Source: Thiosocius sp963753845
GTDB lineage: Bacteria; Pseudomonadota; Gammaproteobacteria; Chromatiales; Chromatiaceae
Direction: 5' to 3'
DNA length: 64,000 bases
NCBI GenBank assembly: GCA_963753845.1
Contig: CAVWEI010000001.1
Coordinates: 1 to 64,000 of the forward strand
The position numbers and the translations under genes were made by a program. Position 1 is the stretch's first letter; every line of letters begins with the position of its first letter. The notes below the pieces were generated by a model. It was not told the origin of the DNA, ran no database searches, and saw only the letters and a program-made list of their open reading frames with translations. Of the stretch, positions 10,061 to 18,524 are shown piece after piece.

Positions 10061-11305
10061 GTGAACGATCAGCCTGGGACTATACCAACTGGCGTCTGTT
10101 TTCCGATCAACCTTCCGCCTGGAGCTGTTTCCTTGGATCTACCCGGACTGACGGACGCGGAAGCTTTGCTGCTGCAACAGATGCGGGCCCGTTTGGTCGG
10201 GCTGATCGAATCCGCGGGCGGCGCCCTGCCGTTTGACAGTTACATGGAGGCCGCACTTTACACGCCGCAGCTTGGCTATTACGTCAACGGCCGCAGAAGG
10301 TTCGGCGAGGCCGGGGATTTCGTCACCGCACCCGAGGTGTCCCCATTGTTCAGCCGCTGCCTGGCGCAACAGGTCGCTCAGTGCCTGGGCAAGCTGGGTG
10401 GTGGCAAGGTACTCGAGGTCGGGGCCGGGTCGGGGCGCATGGCTGCCGATATGCTGGCCGCGCTGGAGGCCCTGGATGCATTGCCCGAGCGCTACCAGAT
10501 ACTGGAACTCAGCCCGGACCTGCAAGAGGCGCAGCGACAGACCCTCGGCGCCAGCGTGTCGCACCTGCTCGATCGTGTCGAATGGTTGAGCGGTCTGCCG
10601 GAACCCGGGTTTTGCGGTGTGCTGGTCGGCAACGAGCTGCTCGATGCGATGCCGGTCCACCGCTTTCGGCGCGCCGGGCAGGCCTGGCAGGAGCTGTCGG
10701 TGGCGATCGATGAAGAGGACGGTCTGTGCGATCAATGGGCCGCCCCGGGCAGCCCCGGCCTTGCCGAGGCCATCGACGCCCTGCAGCCGCATCTCACCAC
10801 CATGGACGACGGCTACAGCTCGGAGCTGAACCTGCGGCTCTCGCCCTGGATCGAGGCGGTCGCGGCGAGTATCCGCCGCGGCTATGTCCTTCTGATCGAC
10901 TACGGTTATCCGCAGTGTGAGTATTATCATGCCGAGCGTCGGCAGGGTACCCTGATATGTCATTTCCGGCACCGCGCATACGCCGACCCCTACCTGCTTC
11001 CGGGGTTGCAGGATATGACCGCCAACGTCGATTTCACTGCGTTGGCCCGCGCCGCGTTGCAGGCCGGGTTCGAATTGGCGGGTTACACCACGCAGGCGCA
11101 CTTCCTTATCGACAACGGCCTGGACCGTATGCTGTCAAAGTCCGACCCTTCCGCGCTGCAGCAGCATATGCAGGTGATGCAGGGGGTGAAAAAGCTGACC
11201 CTGCCGGGCGAGATGGGCGAACGCTTCAAGGTCATGGCACTGGCGCGTGATGTGCCGACGAGCCTGTCCGGATTTCGATCAAGGGATTTGCGTGGGCGTC
11301 TCTAG
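10061..11305 (+). CDS. MidA/NDUFAF7-like SAM-dependent methyltransferase
   Basis: The 414-residue protein belongs to the COG1565 family, whose mitochondrial relative NDUFAF7 methylates an arginine of a complex I subunit; the bacterial substrate is unknown. It shows the family opening 'GALPFDSYMEAALYTPQLGY', 'GDFVTAPEVSPLF', a SAM-binding loop 'KVLEVGAGSGRMA' (about residues 114-126), 'VGNELLDAMPVHRF' and 'DYGYPQCEYYH'. GTG at 10061 is chosen because it leaves a plausible N-terminus without overlapping the divergent reductase gene; the family homology begins about 30 residues later. Pairing with a pteridine reductase gene recurs in gammaproteobacteria. Confidence 0.88.
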   Translation: MNDQPGTIPTGVCFPINLPPGAVSLDLPGLTDAEALLLQQMRARLVGLIESAGGALPFDSYMEAALYTPQLGYYVNGRRRFGEAGDFVTAPEVSPLFSRCLAQQVAQCLGKLGGGKVLEVGAGSGRMAADMLAALEALDALPERYQILELSPDLQEAQRQTLGASVSHLLDRVEWLSGLPEPGFCGVLVGNELLDAMPVHRFRRAGQAWQELSVAIDEEDGLCDQWAAPGSPGLAEAIDALQPHLTTMDDGYSSELNLRLSPWIEAVAASIRRGYVLLIDYGYPQCEYYHAERRQGTLICHFRHRAYADPYLLPGLQDMTANVDFTALARAALQAGFELAGYTTQAHFLIDNGLDRMLSKSDPSALQQHMQVMQGVKKLTLPGEMGERFKVMALARDVPTSLSGFRSRDLRGRL

Positions 11306-11999
11306 GCGGCTGTTTTTGTTATGCCCAGTGAGTGTTCTGGCTGGATGCCAGTTGCGTCCGGCGCCGGGTCAGCCGGTTCAGGCCCGCGATTTCGAGATTG
11401 AATCCATTGCGAAGACGGATGGCGACATGGTCGCCGAGATCAATATCCGCCTGAGCCTTGAATACCTGCGCGAACTGGCACGTAAACTTTACGTGCGCAA
11501 CCCCAATCAGCTGCTGCGCGGGTGGTACAAGACGCGCCAAGCCTCGCTCGGCGCCTTGTTCGGACCCCACAGGCCGGCGCGCTATCCGGGCCTGTATGGC
11601 CGGCGTTCGGCTGCGGCGATCAACCTCGCATTCGACGAAAACTTTCCTGGGGACCGGGTGGCCGCCTTCGTCGAAGGCATGCGGACCATGCTGATGGATG
11701 CGTATGGCGGCAAGCAGCGCTTCTACATGATCGACACCATTGATCCGCAGAAACTCCATTATCTCGCACGTAATTTCGAGATCGCGTTCTGGAAGCTGGG
11801 GCACGATCGGGAACCCGACGGCCGTCCCTACCTGCTGAGCAATTCCCTGATGGCAAGCGGTAACCTCAGCTTTGAACGCCTGGCCGGCAAGCTGATCGTT
11901 CTGCAGGACCAGATGGCGCAGGTGGTGGCCGACGGTACCAACCGCCGTATCAAGAATGTGATCCAGAGCGTTGCCTCGACCGTATTCTTCCCAATCTGA
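11292..11999 (+). CDS. Lipoprotein of unknown function
   Basis: From GTG at 11292 the product starts 'VGVSRRLFLLCPVSVLAGCQ', a short lipoprotein signal with lipobox LAGC, so it should be lipidated and exported. The remaining ~215 residues are soluble with no motif I can name; 'LARKLYVRNPNQLLRGWYKT' and 'DPQKLHYLARNFEIAFWKLG' look like conserved helical segments. It overlaps the 3' end of the methyltransferase gene by 14 bases and is followed 13 bases later by another lipoprotein gene, so it is probably part of a three-gene operon. Confidence 0.8.
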   Translation: MGVSRRLFLLCPVSVLAGCQLRPAPGQPVQARDFEIESIAKTDGDMVAEINIRLSLEYLRELARKLYVRNPNQLLRGWYKTRQASLGALFGPHRPARYPGLYGRRSAAAINLAFDENFPGDRVAAFVEGMRTMLMDAYGGKQRFYMIDTIDPQKLHYLARNFEIAFWKLGHDREPDGRPYLLSNSLMASGNLSFERLAGKLIVLQDQMAQVVADGTNRRIKNVIQSVASTVFFPI

Positions 12000-12012
12000 C
12001 CCCAGGAGCGAC

Positions 12013-13068
12013 ATGGCGCGGCTGCTGATCCTGTTGTCCCTGCTGGCGCTGGGTGGTTGCGGGACACTCTCCTATTACACCCAGTCGGTTCGCGGGCAGT
12101 TTGGCGTGATGGCGGCGTCGCGGCCACTGAACGAGGTTGTGGTCGACCCCGACACCCCAGAGTCGGTGCGCCGGCGGCTGCGGCAACTGCCCGCCCTGCG
12201 AAAGTTTGCCGTCGAGCAGTTGGCCCTGCCCGAGACGGAAAGCTACCAGCTTTATGCGGACGTGCAACGCGATGCCCTGCTATGGAACCTGGTAGCAACA
12301 CCGGTGGATTCTCTGGTGCCGAAAGAATGGTGTTACCCGGTGGTGGGCTGTGCCGCCTACCGCGGATACTTCAGTCGCCGGGATGCCGAGACGCATGCGG
12401 CCCAACTGGCGCATGAGGGCTGGGACACCGCGGTTCAGCCCGTCCCCGCCTACTCCACCCTGGGCTGGTTCAGCGACCCGCTGCCCAGTACCGTTATCGG
12501 CTGGCCCCTGCCCGATATCGCGGGCCTGGTGTTTCACGAGTTGGCCCACGAGTCGCTGTACCTGCGGGGTGAGAGCGAGTTCAACGAGGCCTACGCCACG
12601 GTCGTCGAACAGGAAGGTGTAAGGCGATGGCTGCAACAGCATGGGACTGCGGGGCAGCGCCGCGCACATGAACTCGCCCAACAGCGCCGACAGGTGTTTC
12701 TGGAATTGATAGGGCGGACGCGCGTGCGCCTCGAGGCTCTGTATGCAGCAGACGTCGAACGCGAAGAGCTGTTGCGGCAGAAGGCATCGATCCTGCAGGC
12801 CATGAGCGAAAGCTATCTGCAGCTCAGGCAGAACTGGGGGGGCTACGCCGGTTATGACCGCTGGTTCGACCGGCCGCTCAACAACGCGCATCTCGCAAGC
12901 GTCAACACCTACCATGCGTTGGCGCCCGCGTTCAGGCAGATCCTGAAGCAGGTGGATGGCGACATGGCCGCCTTCCATGACGAGTGCCGGGCGGTGGCCG
13001 GGATGCAGCCTGAACAACGCGAGGCCGCGATGAACGGTCTGCTCGATATGTCAGCGGACCTGCAGTGA
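12013..13068 (+). CDS. Predicted zinc aminopeptidase lipoprotein (COG4324 type)
   Basis: The 351-residue product starts with a lipoprotein signal 'MARLLILLSLLALGGCGTL' (lipobox LGGC). It carries a zinc-metalloprotease motif HELAH at residues 175-179 in 'GLVFHELAHESLYL', with a downstream 'ESEFNEAYATVVEQEG' that may supply the third ligand. These features match the predicted-aminopeptidase family anchored in the envelope; the substrate is unknown. A plausible ribosome binding site CAGGAG lies upstream of the ATG at 12013. The frame continues upstream without family residues. Confidence 0.85.
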   Translation: MARLLILLSLLALGGCGTLSYYTQSVRGQFGVMAASRPLNEVVVDPDTPESVRRRLRQLPALRKFAVEQLALPETESYQLYADVQRDALLWNLVATPVDSLVPKEWCYPVVGCAAYRGYFSRRDAETHAAQLAHEGWDTAVQPVPAYSTLGWFSDPLPSTVIGWPLPDIAGLVFHELAHESLYLRGESEFNEAYATVVEQEGVRRWLQQHGTAGQRRAHELAQQRRQVFLELIGRTRVRLEALYAADVEREELLRQKASILQAMSESYLQLRQNWGGYAGYDRWFDRPLNNAHLASVNTYHALAPAFRQILKQVDGDMAAFHDECRAVAGMQPEQREAAMNGLLDMSADLQ

Positions 13069-13085
13069 CTGAGAGCCTTCGCGAC

Positions 13086-14036
13086 TCAGCGCTGGCTGAC
13101 CCGCCGTAGCAGGCTTCGCCGCTGATTTTTGTCTGCCCCGGTCAGGATGCGGGCACCGGCATTCTCCAGCGAGGTTGGTGTGACGCCCAGGGCGGCCAGG
13201 CCATCCTCTCGGCAGACACTCGGGGTGCCGAGCGACAGGTAGTTGTCCGGGGTGAACGGCTTGCCTGGGAAATACTGCAGGATCGATGCCTGCATGCGGG
13301 ACGCCCAGTCGGGCAGCGGTAAGATGATTTTGCGGTGTCCGGTATGATCGGCAACGAATCGCACCAGCTGTTTCAGGGTGTAGGTCCGCGGCCCGCACAG
13401 CTCGTAATGCTTGCCGAAGGTCTCCCGATTCTCCAGCGCATTGGCGAAAGCGGCAGCCACGTCATCTATAAAGACCGGAGACAGCCTGGCGTCGGGACAG
13501 GCCAATGGAAAGGGACCGGGGATCTTCAGCAGGGTGGCAAAACGGTTCAGAAAACTGTCGTCTGCGCCAAAGATCACCGATGGTCGGAAACTGGTGACCG
13601 CGATGCCGGGTTTGCCGAGAGTATGGGCACGGTTCTCGCCTTCACCCTTGCTGCGCAGGTACTGGCTGGCACCACTCGCGTGGTCTGCGTTGAGTGCGCT
13701 CATGTGCAGCAATCGTCGCACCTTGGCGTCGTGGCATGCGGAGACCACGTTTTCCACGAGTTCGACGTGCATGCGCCGGAAGCTGCGATCCTTGCCGCCA
13801 TCGTTGAGCACACCGACCAGGTGCACCACTGCCTCGCAGCCTTGCAGTGCGATGGTCAGAGCTGCCCGGTCGAAAGGGTCGGCCTCGACCACTTCCGCGA
13901 CGGTGCGCAGTTCGGCGTGCCGGTGTGCATGGCGGGTAACTATGCGGCACTGGTATCCCCGGTTGCGCAATCTTTGGGCGATATGCCGACCGACGAAACC
14001 CGAGCCACCGATAAGTGCGATACGTTGGATGTTCAT
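13086..14036 (-). CDS. NDUFA9-like NAD(P)-binding atypical SDR
   Basis: The 316-residue protein has an N-terminal Rossmann motif 'IALIGGSGFVGRHIAQRL' (residues 7-24) and the 'VVHLVGVLNDGG' and 'LLHMSALNAD' segments of the atypical extended SDRs annotated as complex I NDUFA9-like. The usual YxxxK is replaced by 'YLRSKGEGE', which keeps Tyr and Lys in context. It might reduce a quinone- or sugar-related substrate or be a stability factor; the sequence does not decide. It converges with the aminopeptidase gene (17-bp gap). Confidence 0.82.
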   Translation of the reverse strand: MNIQRIALIGGSGFVGRHIAQRLRNRGYQCRIVTRHAHRHAELRTVAEVVEADPFDRAALTIALQGCEAVVHLVGVLNDGGKDRSFRRMHVELVENVVSACHDAKVRRLLHMSALNADHASGASQYLRSKGEGENRAHTLGKPGIAVTSFRPSVIFGADDSFLNRFATLLKIPGPFPLACPDARLSPVFIDDVAAAFANALENRETFGKHYELCGPRTYTLKQLVRFVADHTGHRKIILPLPDWASRMQASILQYFPGKPFTPDNYLSLGTPSVCREDGLAALGVTPTSLENAGARILTGADKNQRRSLLRRVSQR

Positions 14037-14160
14037 TTCGATGACTGGTGCTCCTGTTGGGGTCAGCCTGCCGGGATGATGTCCGGCTAGGATCCTGACT
14101 CTGGATTTTGCCTCGCTGGAGAATGCGCCTCAAGCCAACCGGGTCGAACGCCCGCGGCGT

Positions 14161-14829
14161 TCAACGGCGTCGGCGCAGCAACAGCAGATTGCCGTCCTCG
14201 TCGCCCAGGATCATACGCCCATCGCGCATCTGGTAGCGGTAGCGCGAGGATTTACCACCCGTCCGCGGTGCCCACCGTAGATACTGCCGGTCGTAACCGA
14301 TATCAAAGTCCTGGTATTTCTCGCGATCGAGGTACAGACGTGCGGCCTTGCCTTTGATGACAACAAAACCACCCTTTTCCAGTTCCCAGACCCCGTCGAG
14401 GGGGCCACTATGTTCGGGCGTTGCCCACTGTCCGTAAGCCGGGAGGCCGCCCGAGTTGCCAGGCGCGCCGCCCATGGCTGGAAGACCGCTTCCAGGCCAG
14501 GGCGCGGCACCGGGGAACCCTCCGGCACCGGGCATCGACGACATGCCGGGGACTCCGCCCATGCCAGGCACGGGTGACATGCCCGGTACTCCACCGAATC
14601 CGGACCAGGGCGAAATGCCCGGAAAACCGCCCAGACCGAGCTGCCCGCCATAGCCGTACAGATAAGGCGCGTAAGAGGGCAGCGCGCTGCGATCGATCAG
14701 GCCGAATATCTCCATCATCCGCAACATGGCCTCGACGAACGGATTGGCTTCTGTATTGGCCCCATAGGCCGAGGCGTTCGGAGGCAGCGCCAGGGCGCAG
14801 CAGAGACATAAGATGAGAGATGTTTTCAC
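14161..14829 (-). CDS. Secreted protein with Gly-Pro-Met repeat region
   Basis: The product is 222 residues. A cleavable signal peptide (about 1-21, ending 'NASA-YG') precedes a short helical part. Residues about 63-130 are low complexity, built on variations of GGxPGMxxxPG ('GVPGMSPVPGMGGVPGMSS'). The C-terminal globular segment (about 145-222) reads 'LDGVWELEKGGFVVIKGKA' and ends 'DGNLLLLRRRR'. I do not recognise the family. The repeat resembles short collagen-like or flexible linker sequences rather than an enzyme. It is probably exported to the periplasm or beyond. Its neighbours give no functional hint. Confidence 0.75.
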   Translation of the reverse strand: MKTSLILCLCCALALPPNASAYGANTEANPFVEAMLRMMEIFGLIDRSALPSYAPYLYGYGGQLGLGGFPGISPWSGFGGVPGMSPVPGMGGVPGMSSMPGAGGFPGAAPWPGSGLPAMGGAPGNSGGLPAYGQWATPEHSGPLDGVWELEKGGFVVIKGKAARLYLDREKYQDFDIGYDRQYLRWAPRTGGKSSRYRYQMRDGRMILGDEDGNLLLLRRRR

Positions 14830-14966
14830 GCGAGCAATAGTTCACGACCGGCGTCTGCCGGGTAAGGCTGATCGGGTTGCTGTTCGTTGCGGTACCCGCG
14901 CAGTTTACGCGGAACCGATTCGGAGTAAACTAGCTGAGCAAGAGGATGAGGCGAGAACAAAAAGCG

Positions 14967-15416
14967 ATGACGATCAGCGAACCAAATATGACAGAACGAC
15001 GGGGACGTACACGCGAGATGGTTCAAAAACTCCTGGATGAACGCCAGGAGATGCTGTTGATGTTCTGTCGTGTAGCCGGTCTGGAGCCGTTCAAGAACGC
15101 GACACCGAGTACGGATGTACTGCAGGAGTTTTGCCAGGTGCTGGTGGATTATTCAGCATTCGGGCATTTTGAGATCTACGAACGCATCGTCGCCGGGCGT
15201 GAACGCCGCGGCCAGGTAGTCGAGGTGGCCCGCGAGGTCTACCCGCGCATCGCGGAGTCCTCCGAGGTGGCGGTCGAATTCAATGACAAGTACGACGCAT
15301 CCGATCACGAACTCGATCTGCAGCAACTGGATCGGGACCTGTCCAAGCTGGGCGAAGAGATCGCGGTGCGTATCGAGATGGAAGACCACATCATCCGGGC
15401 CCTGACCTCGCGGTAG
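14967..15416 (+). CDS. rsd: Rsd/AlgQ-family anti-sigma-70 regulator
   Basis: The 149-residue, mostly helical protein matches Rsd/AlgQ along its length: 'TREMVQKLLDERQEMLLMFC', then 'DVLQEFCQVLVDYSAFGHFE' followed by 'IYERIV', and a closing 'LGEEIAVRIEMEDHIIRAL'. Rsd binds region 4 of RpoD in stationary phase and shifts polymerase toward alternative sigma factors; AlgQ affects alginate and siderophore regulation in Pseudomonas. The start is uncertain: ATGs at 14946, 14967 and 14988 are in frame and none has an ideal ribosome binding site. Confidence 0.85.
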   Translation: MTISEPNMTERRGRTREMVQKLLDERQEMLLMFCRVAGLEPFKNATPSTDVLQEFCQVLVDYSAFGHFEIYERIVAGRERRGQVVEVAREVYPRIAESSEVAVEFNDKYDASDHELDLQQLDRDLSKLGEEIAVRIEMEDHIIRALTSR

Positions 15417-15472
15417 GCCGTCACGGCCATGCACCTGCTCATCCCGGTGTCACTGGCAGCCCCTGTTCTGAC

Positions 15473-17833
15473 ATGATCCGCGGTCTGTTCCCCCGGCTGA
15501 GGTCCGCCTGGCCAGGGTCCGACGTGGTCCAATCCGGCATCAGCCGGCCCAGGTTCGTGCGTCTGCGTCTGGAACGCTTCCCGCGCGGGGTGGACAATCT
15601 GCATATCGACGTAGCGTTGGGCCCGGTGCTTGGAAGGGCCACAACCGCGTATGTCGCAACACTGGTGCGCGAGAATGTCCACCGCCTGTGGAAGCAGCCA
15701 GCCACCGAATACAACGACGCGGCGCTCGAGGGTTTCGGACGCGTCGTGGAGGCGTACCATCGTGCAGCAGTCGTGGAGGCGCGCGAAAGCAACAGCCGCG
15801 AGCGTTTGCAGCTTTTTCAACTGGCCCTGCTCAAGCTGGCCCTGAACCTGGTCGATTCCGAGCTATCCGCCCTGCGCCTGAAGCTGGATGATGCGCGCAG
15901 CCTGCCTGCGCGTCAGTTGAGTGGACAGAGCCTGCAGATCCACCAGCAGGCGGTGATGCTCGGCCGGTATGCCGGACATATCCGTTTCTGCTCTGCCAGG
16001 CAGCTGATCCGCGAGATCATGCGACTTGAACATGGTGGTATGCGGGGCCTGCGCAAGCAGCAGCTGGGGCTGTCCTGGCCGATCCCGGAAGTCATGCTGA
16101 ACAATCCGATACTGCAGCTCGACGGCGTCGGGGGTGCCGGCGACTTCTCCCGTGTCTATCCGATACTGCTGCACGATCTCGAGGTCACGCGCAGGGTTGG
16201 CCGCTGCGTGCTGCAGACGCTCTCTGCATGGCTGCCCGGCAATGTCGATCCGGACTCGGAGCAGCTCTCGGAGGGACATCGTCCGCCGCTGGTCAACCGG
16301 CGCGACCAGGGTTATGCACGTGGCTTTGTCGAAACCGAGCGCTGGTTGCGTCATCTGGTCAGTCCGCAGGAGCTGAGCGACTGTTCCGCCAATTGGCTGG
16401 ATCTGCCTGAGAATGCGACAAAGCTGCTCGGTGGTGCGGAAGCCGACTGGCCAAGGTCGGGCGACTGGCGTCATCCGGGTATCGCACGCCTGCAACGCGA
16501 GCTGAGCAGACAACTCGCGACAGGACTGGCCAGGGCGGGCCTCATGCGCGCTGTGATCGCCGCTTACGAACTCTGTGCCCTGTACCCGTCTCTCGGTCTG
16601 GTGGACGCCGAATCCCTGGTGTTCGATTTTCTGAAGGGGACCGTCAACCGACGCGACATGCTGCGTCGTCTGACCGGTATGGACGGGGTTGCCGAACCGG
16701 CCGTGGTCCTGCGTCGCATCGAGGAGCTGCGCAAGGAATACAAGGCTACCCCAGGGGCTGGCAGGCGGCAGATGATGGCCCGTATTGCAGGCGATTTTCT
16801 GCGTCTGCGGCGCGATCTCAAACTGGGTTGGCGCGCCTTTGCCGGCATGGACAGTCTGAGATTGGACATGGACGAGCGTGAGCTGGCCTTGTCGCGTGCC
16901 AACAATACCCTGCAGGTATTCGACTGCGGGGACCTGAGCACGGATACGCGCGGCAGCGTCATCGGTCATGTGATCATCAGGGTTGACGTCCGTGGTCTCA
17001 ATGAGGCCACGGCACAGATGCGTCTGCGCAATCTGAATCCTGCCGCCCATTTCAGCCGCTACTTTTACGACCCGCTCAGTCGCCTGCTGGAACGTTTCGA
17101 TGTCCGAAAGGTCTCCGTACAGGGCGATGCACTGACCCTTTCCGCCCTGGAGTATGGTGATACCGGCGGTGAGCATCTGGCCGTGGCCCGCGCCTGTTGC
17201 GTGGCCGCGAAGCTGCTCGAACTGGCCGTGGTGATGAATGCCGAAAACGAGCGCATTGGGCTGTGCAGGATCGAGCTGGGGCTCGGGATATCCTACGCCG
17301 ACGAGGCCCCGACCTACCTTTATGACCAGGGGCAGACGATCACCCTGTCGCCGGCGATGCACCGCGCGCGTCGACTGGCCTCCTGTCATGCCCGGCTGCG
17401 CAAGGCCTGTGAACTGCCGGGTGGACGGGGTCTTTGCGTGGCTGCCATGGTGCGTGGCGGTACTACCGGCGGGCGGTTGGGGGAGGGATTGGTCCGCTGC
17501 AATGTGGACAGCATCGAACTGGATGACCTGGCGTTTGCGCAGCTCAATGTAGAAATCCCCCTGCGTCGCCTCAACGTGCGGGACAGGCGGGGCAAGCATC
17601 CGGTGATCCTGCACGCGGGCAGCTGTCCCGACCTGTCTGGCGTGAGCCAGCCGCTGCTGGTGCGCGAGCAGGCGGTGAAGCTCTGGATGGGCACCCAGTT
17701 GCTGGATGCCGCCGACCACGGGCGACGCTATTTCGAACTGGTCACGGACGCAAGGCTGTTAAAACGCGTGAGCGACAGACTGTCCGGGGCGGATGCCGGT
17801 GCCCCGAAAACCGCCCCGGGGGCACGGCAATAG
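15473..17833 (+). CDS. Large protein with a C-terminal class III nucleotide cyclase-like domain
   Basis: This 786-residue, mainly alpha-helical, Arg/Leu-rich soluble protein has no signal peptide or membrane segment. I do not recognise the first ~490 residues. From about 497 to 640 the pattern fits a class III nucleotide cyclase homology domain. 'VIIRVDVRGLNEATAQ' places an Asp at 505 where the first metal ligand lies, and 'VSVQGDALTL' places Asp552 where the second lies, 47 residues apart (about 44 in mammalian adenylyl cyclase). A glycine strand 'LGLGIS' and 'MHRARRLAS' follow, the latter aligning with the VNxAxRL helix but with His for the catalytic Asn. It may be degenerate or have altered chemistry. 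It follows rsd by 56 bases and precedes a Sel1 gene. Confidence 0.6.
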   Translation: MIRGLFPRLRSAWPGSDVVQSGISRPRFVRLRLERFPRGVDNLHIDVALGPVLGRATTAYVATLVRENVHRLWKQPATEYNDAALEGFGRVVEAYHRAAVVEARESNSRERLQLFQLALLKLALNLVDSELSALRLKLDDARSLPARQLSGQSLQIHQQAVMLGRYAGHIRFCSARQLIREIMRLEHGGMRGLRKQQLGLSWPIPEVMLNNPILQLDGVGGAGDFSRVYPILLHDLEVTRRVGRCVLQTLSAWLPGNVDPDSEQLSEGHRPPLVNRRDQGYARGFVETERWLRHLVSPQELSDCSANWLDLPENATKLLGGAEADWPRSGDWRHPGIARLQRELSRQLATGLARAGLMRAVIAAYELCALYPSLGLVDAESLVFDFLKGTVNRRDMLRRLTGMDGVAEPAVVLRRIEELRKEYKATPGAGRRQMMARIAGDFLRLRRDLKLGWRAFAGMDSLRLDMDERELALSRANNTLQVFDCGDLSTDTRGSVIGHVIIRVDVRGLNEATAQMRLRNLNPAAHFSRYFYDPLSRLLERFDVRKVSVQGDALTLSALEYGDTGGEHLAVARACCVAAKLLELAVVMNAENERIGLCRIELGLGISYADEAPTYLYDQGQTITLSPAMHRARRLASCHARLRKACELPGGRGLCVAAMVRGGTTGGRLGEGLVRCNVDSIELDDLAFAQLNVEIPLRRLNVRDRRGKHPVILHAGSCPDLSGVSQPLLVREQAVKLWMGTQLLDAADHGRRYFELVTDARLLKRVSDRLSGADAGAPKTAPGARQ

Positions 17834-17876
17834 TCCTGGGGCTGCCAGCCAACATCGCTGCGGAGGTAATGATTCG

Positions 17877-18485
17877 ATGTCGGAAAAAGAACACCTGGCG
17901 ACCTTCAACCCCGATCGGTTGAGGGCCGAGGCGGCGATACGCAAGGCGGCAAAGGCCGGCAACCCCGAGGCCCAGTTCCGTCTTGGCGTGATGTTCGGCA
18001 ATGGCGACGGTGTCGGGCTCGACTACGAGCAGGCCCGTTCCTGGTTCGAAAAGGCGGCGGCCCAGGGGCACGAAGGCGCCCTGATCACCCTGGCCTGGAT
18101 GTATGCGAACGGAACCGGGGTCACGGCGGACGAGGGGCGTGCGCGGGAGCTGTATCTCGAGGCGGCACGGGGTGGTTCGGCCAAGGCACAATACGTGGTC
18201 GGCACCATGTATCGTTTTGCCCAGTACGGCTTGAAAAAGGATTTCAACGCGGCCGTGCAGTGGTATCTGAAGTCGGCGGACCAGGGGATGCCGACCGCGC
18301 AGCTGGCCCTGGGCAAGATGCTGATGGAGGGCCGGGGCGTCGTACGCGACGACGCCGCGGCCCTGCAGTGGCTGTCACTGGCACATGTCAACGGCAGCAA
18401 GCGGGCCGAAGACTATGTCAAGCAGCTGATTCAGCGCATGGACCCCGTTGAAGTGCAGGCCGTCCGCGAGCGCATGACGACATAG
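17877..18485 (+). CDS. Sel1-like repeat protein
   Basis: The 202-residue cytoplasmic protein is made of about four Sel1-like (TPR-related) repeats, for example 'AQFRLGVMFGNGDGV', 'ALITLAWMYANGTGV' and 'AQLALGKMLMEGRGV' from about residue 35 to 180. Such repeats mediate protein-protein contact. The ATG at 17877 is preceded by GGAGG at a good distance; upstream in-frame codons overlap the previous gene and look non-native. Position 43 bases after the cyclase-like gene suggests a shared transcript and possibly a shared pathway. Confidence 0.85.
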   Translation: MSEKEHLATFNPDRLRAEAAIRKAAKAGNPEAQFRLGVMFGNGDGVGLDYEQARSWFEKAAAQGHEGALITLAWMYANGTGVTADEGRARELYLEAARGGSAKAQYVVGTMYRFAQYGLKKDFNAAVQWYLKSADQGMPTAQLALGKMLMEGRGVVRDDAAALQWLSLAHVNGSKRAEDYVKQLIQRMDPVEVQAVRERMTT

Positions 18486-18517
18486 CCTGAAATCTCACCG
18501 GCTGGTGAGATTTCAGG
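18486..18517. terminator. Perfect 14-bp stem-loop between convergent genes
   Basis: CCTGAAATCTCACC and its exact complement GGTGAGATTTCAGG flank a GGCT loop directly after the Sel1 stop codon and 8 bases before the slt stop. There is no T-run, so it is a likely bidirectional terminator or mRNA 3' stabiliser rather than a textbook terminator. Confidence 0.6.
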
Positions 18518-18524
18518 CTGGGGT

